Source: Acidimicrobiaceae bacterium
GTDB taxonomy: Bacteria; Actinomycetota; Acidimicrobiia; Acidimicrobiales; Microtrichaceae
DNA: 7,665 bases
Reading direction: 5' to 3'
Assembly: GCA_003514205.1 (NCBI GenBank)
Contig: DORQ01000221.1
Coordinates: forward strand, 8,860-16,524
Shown here in pieces: positions 5,859 to 7,665 of the stretch. The number at the start of each line of letters is the position of its first letter. Position 1 is the first letter of the stretch. Below the pieces are notes generated by a model. It saw only the letters and a program-made list of their open reading frames with translations. It was not told where the DNA came from and made no database searches. Position numbers and translations under genes: made by a program.

Positions 5859-7571
5859 TCAGAGACCGTTCAGGTTCCACCACGGGTTTGTCACTCGGTC
5901 CACTCCAAATCGGTCGATCCACACCAGGTCGGGCGAGGCAGCGACGAATGCCGACCATGCACCACCATTGGCGATGCTCACCAGGCTGGGATCAACCGAG
6001 ATCTTCTCGTCCAGCACTGTGCTTTCGGCAAACACCCGGTCGGCCACCCCGTTGCTCCAGTATCGGAGATCTCCCGCTCCCACGAAGTCCCGGTGAGGCA
6101 AGACAGTGGGGGGTCCTTGTGAGGGCAGCGGGACTGATGAGGAGAAGGCTGTGGGACCGGTGCCGACAACTGTGGAGTAGGAAGCACCTATCAGCCAATG
6201 TGACACTGCCGACGCGGGAGCAAAGAGGTGGATTGGATCGAGCACCGGTGCTGAGGCACTGGACTCAAGCACGAACGTCCGCGGTCCACGGCTGGTTCCG
6301 TCGTTCACGTATGTTGTCCACTCCGCCCGATACTCGGTTGTAGCGCCCGAGCTCTTGTATACATTGAGCGTCAGCCACTGCGCTGGGGCTGGGTCACCCT
6401 CCTGAAGTCGTATCTCCGCGAGGGTGAGCCCAGCGGGAAGATGCGCTGCTGTTTCGAATGCGCTCAACTGTGAGGCCGGAACTTTCCAATGCCAATAGAC
6501 TGATTGCGGTGAGCTGACAACAGCAGACTGGACAATCGGCTCGGTGGTTCCACCAATCACGCCAAGCGCGTTGATCGTCATCAGACCGGAGTACATCGTC
6601 TTCTTCAGATCGAAGAGCGTCGCTCGAGTGTTTGGATCAACCCGACCATCCGGCTCGGTCACGTTCCACCACGGGCTGATCATGAACTGAAGCTTGTCGA
6701 GGTAGACGAGCACATGACCTGGCACTGGATCGACGAATGGCGCCCATTCAGTGTCGTCGGCCAAGGTGACATCTGCGGTGTCAATAGAGATCAGCGGTGC
6801 ACTGTGTGAGGTGCTGTTGTGGAAGGTCCGGTCATTGACACCGTTGGTCCAGTAGATGAAGTCGTTGGCTCCCACCCACGATCGTGTCGGAACCACGTAG
6901 TTGCGCTGAGCGCTGGGTGGCATCTGGATTGTCGAGGTGAACAGGTTCTGCCCAGTCAGGACAGGACCGAGCGGGCCTGGCACTGTCTTGTTCATTGCTG
7001 TTGTGATGAGCCCAGCGGAGTCCACTGAGTGACCGAATGGCTCAGGGAGTGCAAGCGGTCCGATCGGATCGATCGAGCCCTCTGATGCTCGAGCTCTCAG
7101 AATCATGAAGCGAGTTGCCGACCCGTCGTTGACGTAGGTTGACCATTCGGCCCGCAAGCCCGTCGTGAGACCACTCACGCGATACACATTGAGGCTGAGC
7201 CAATACCTCGGCTCCGGATCACTCTCGAGAATCTGCATCTTGGCTAAGGAGAAGCCCGGAGGAAGCGCCGCTGCAGCTGCGAAGGCGGACGCTTGGGTGT
7301 CGGGCACGACGTAGTTGACGAAAATCGAGGGCGGGGTTCCCTCAACGGTGAAATCAAGCACCGGCTGGCGGGTGCCGTTTCCGACCGCTGTTGCTTCGTC
7401 TAGGGCTTGCTGGCCGTAGAAGGAACTCTTGGTGCTACGAAGCGTGGCCAAGTCAGGTGGACCATTTGTCGGGCCCGTTGGCGCGCAGGAAGCCAAACCT
7501 GTGCTCAAGAGCAGCGCACTCATCGCCAACAGCGAACTTCGCCAAACCTGCTTGTGCGGTCTCAAACTCAC
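5859..7571 (-). CDS. Large lipoprotein of unknown function with two homologous units
   Basis: From GTG at 7571 the product is 570 residues. It starts with a basic region (R4, K7, R11), a hydrophobic stretch (L14-L22) and the lipobox L26-A-S-C29, so it is predicted to be a membrane-anchored exported lipoprotein. The GTG was chosen because GAGGGGG lies about 6 nt upstream and places the signal peptide at the N-terminus; ATG at 7658 would bury it behind 29 residues. The mature part is a tandem duplication. Residues 42-303 and 317-566 align without a gap over their first 109 positions. Shared motifs are L-P-x-G-(F/L), L-x-L-N-V-Y, R-A-E-W-x-T-Y-V-N-D-G, Y-W-x-N-G-V-x-D-R and P-W-W-N. I do not recognise the family. 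The first half of each unit faintly recalls the acetoacetate decarboxylase-like fold, but I see no catalytic lysine and do not claim that function. It is followed at 32 bp by the dehydrogenase gene. Confidence 0.85.
   Translation of the reverse strand: MSLRPHKQVWRSSLLAMSALLLSTGLASCAPTGPTNGPPDLATLRSTKSSFYGQQALDEATAVGNGTRQPVLDFTVEGTPPSIFVNYVVPDTQASAFAAAAALPPGFSLAKMQILESDPEPRYWLSLNVYRVSGLTTGLRAEWSTYVNDGSATRFMILRARASEGSIDPIGPLALPEPFGHSVDSAGLITTAMNKTVPGPLGPVLTGQNLFTSTIQMPPSAQRNYVVPTRSWVGANDFIYWTNGVNDRTFHNSTSHSAPLISIDTADVTLADDTEWAPFVDPVPGHVLVYLDKLQFMISPWWNVTEPDGRVDPNTRATLFDLKKTMYSGLMTINALGVIGGTTEPIVQSAVVSSPQSVYWHWKVPASQLSAFETAAHLPAGLTLAEIRLQEGDPAPAQWLTLNVYKSSGATTEYRAEWTTYVNDGTSRGPRTFVLESSASAPVLDPIHLFAPASAVSHWLIGASYSTVVGTGPTAFSSSVPLPSQGPPTVLPHRDFVGAGDLRYWSNGVADRVFAESTVLDEKISVDPSLVSIANGGAWSAFVAASPDLVWIDRFGVDRVTNPWWNLNGL
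5874..6623 (-). repeat. Second unit of the lipoprotein's internal duplication
   Basis: Residues 317-566 of the lipoprotein run from A-T-L-F to P-W-W-N, only four residues before the C-terminus. Against the first unit, the 60-residue core ending in Y-V-N-D-G is identical at 35 positions by hand count. This unit is somewhat shorter in its second half. Because it ends almost at P-W-W-N, that motif probably marks the domain boundary. Confidence 0.75.
6663..7448 (-). repeat. First unit of the lipoprotein's internal duplication
   Basis: Residues 42-303 of the lipoprotein run from A-T-L-R to P-W-W-N. The unit follows a short linker rich in Pro, Gly and Thr after the lipid-anchor cysteine. It is offset from the second unit by 275 residues at its start and 263 at P-W-W-N, so the first unit carries about 12 extra residues in its second half. 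It is joined to the second unit by a short acidic linker (V-T-E-P-D-G-R-V-D-P). Confidence 0.75.
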
Positions 7572-7634
7572 GAACTTCCCCCTCGAGTTCCCCGCAGCTT
7601 CAGCGCCGGATGGCGAGCACGGTAAACAGCGTTC

Positions 7635-7663
7635 ACTGTACACGTCGTATCCTCCCATGTCCT
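7635..7663 (-). promoter_or_regulatory. Candidate promoter of the lipoprotein-dehydrogenase transcript
   Basis: On the minus strand, AGGACA (7658-7663) and TACAGT (7635-7640) are separated by exactly 17 bp. Each matches its consensus hexamer at four of six positions. The predicted start near 7628 gives a leader of about 57 nt that contains the GAGGGGG ribosome site for the GTG at 7571. It also excludes the ATG at 7658 as a start, since that codon would lie in the promoter. The site is at the window edge, so upstream context is missing. Confidence 0.38.
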
Positions 7664-7665
7664 GT

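Noticed and set aside
5819..6343. 174-residue open frame on the plus strand
   Set aside because: It is antisense to the conserved second unit of the lipoprotein, is Arg/Pro/Ser-rich with no domain features, and is typical of shadow frames in GC-rich coding DNA.
7620..7640. LexA-like site (GAAC ... GTTT) upstream of the lipoprotein
   Set aside because: The half-sites are three bases apart instead of four and the second is not GTTC, so it does not fit the actinobacterial SOS box.
7572..7658. ATG at 7658 for the large lipoprotein
   Set aside because: It would put 29 residues, including two Cys, ahead of the signal peptide. The GTG at 7571 has a strong GAGGGGG site and the right signal-peptide geometry.

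Overview
The window looks like ordinary chromosome from an actinobacterium of moderate-to-high GC, possibly a free-living aquatic or acidimicrobial lineage. That is inference. It rests on the DinB protein with its N-terminal CPxCGF motif, the actinobacterial style of the photolyase (N-x-L-N-W-Q-W in the FAD pocket), GTG starts, and promoters of the TANNNT type sitting 7 nt from an ATG, which suggests leaderless transcripts. No tRNA, rRNA, CRISPR array, insertion sequence or phage gene was found. Coding density is high and no gene-free stretch exceeds about 105 bases.

Layout, left to right. (1) 2-166 (+): the last 54 codons of a sulfotransferase-like protein. (2) 222-1379 (-): a secreted, probably lipid-anchored RCC1-type beta-propeller built from seven near-perfect 50-residue repeats, each with a cysteine pair, with its own promoter and a palindrome at the expected transcription start. 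(3) 1483-2913 (-) and 2949-4361 (-): a phytoene-dehydrogenase-like FAD oxidoreductase downstream of a class I-type DNA photolyase, probably one transcript. (4) 4362-4451: a 90-bp divergent control region in which both flanking genes have a TAG(C/T)GT box exactly 7 nt from ATG. (5) 4452-5027 (+): a DinB-fold putative metalloenzyme. (6) 5020-5826 (-): a short-chain dehydrogenase of the 3-ketodihydrosphingosine reductase type, overlapping the DinB gene tail-to-tail by 8 bp inside a stem-loop. (7) 5859-7571 (-): a large lipoprotein of unknown function made of two homologous units, 32 bp upstream of the dehydrogenase and probably co-transcribed with it.

Two themes stand out. The centre (photolyase, FAD oxidoreductase, divergent DinB) reads as a possible light- or stress-related unit around a shared control region. 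The flanks carry exported repeat proteins: the Cys-rich propeller and the two-unit lipoprotein. No multi-gene defence or mobile system is visible. The best candidates for something undescribed are the two-unit lipoprotein and the mirrored leaderless promoter pair.
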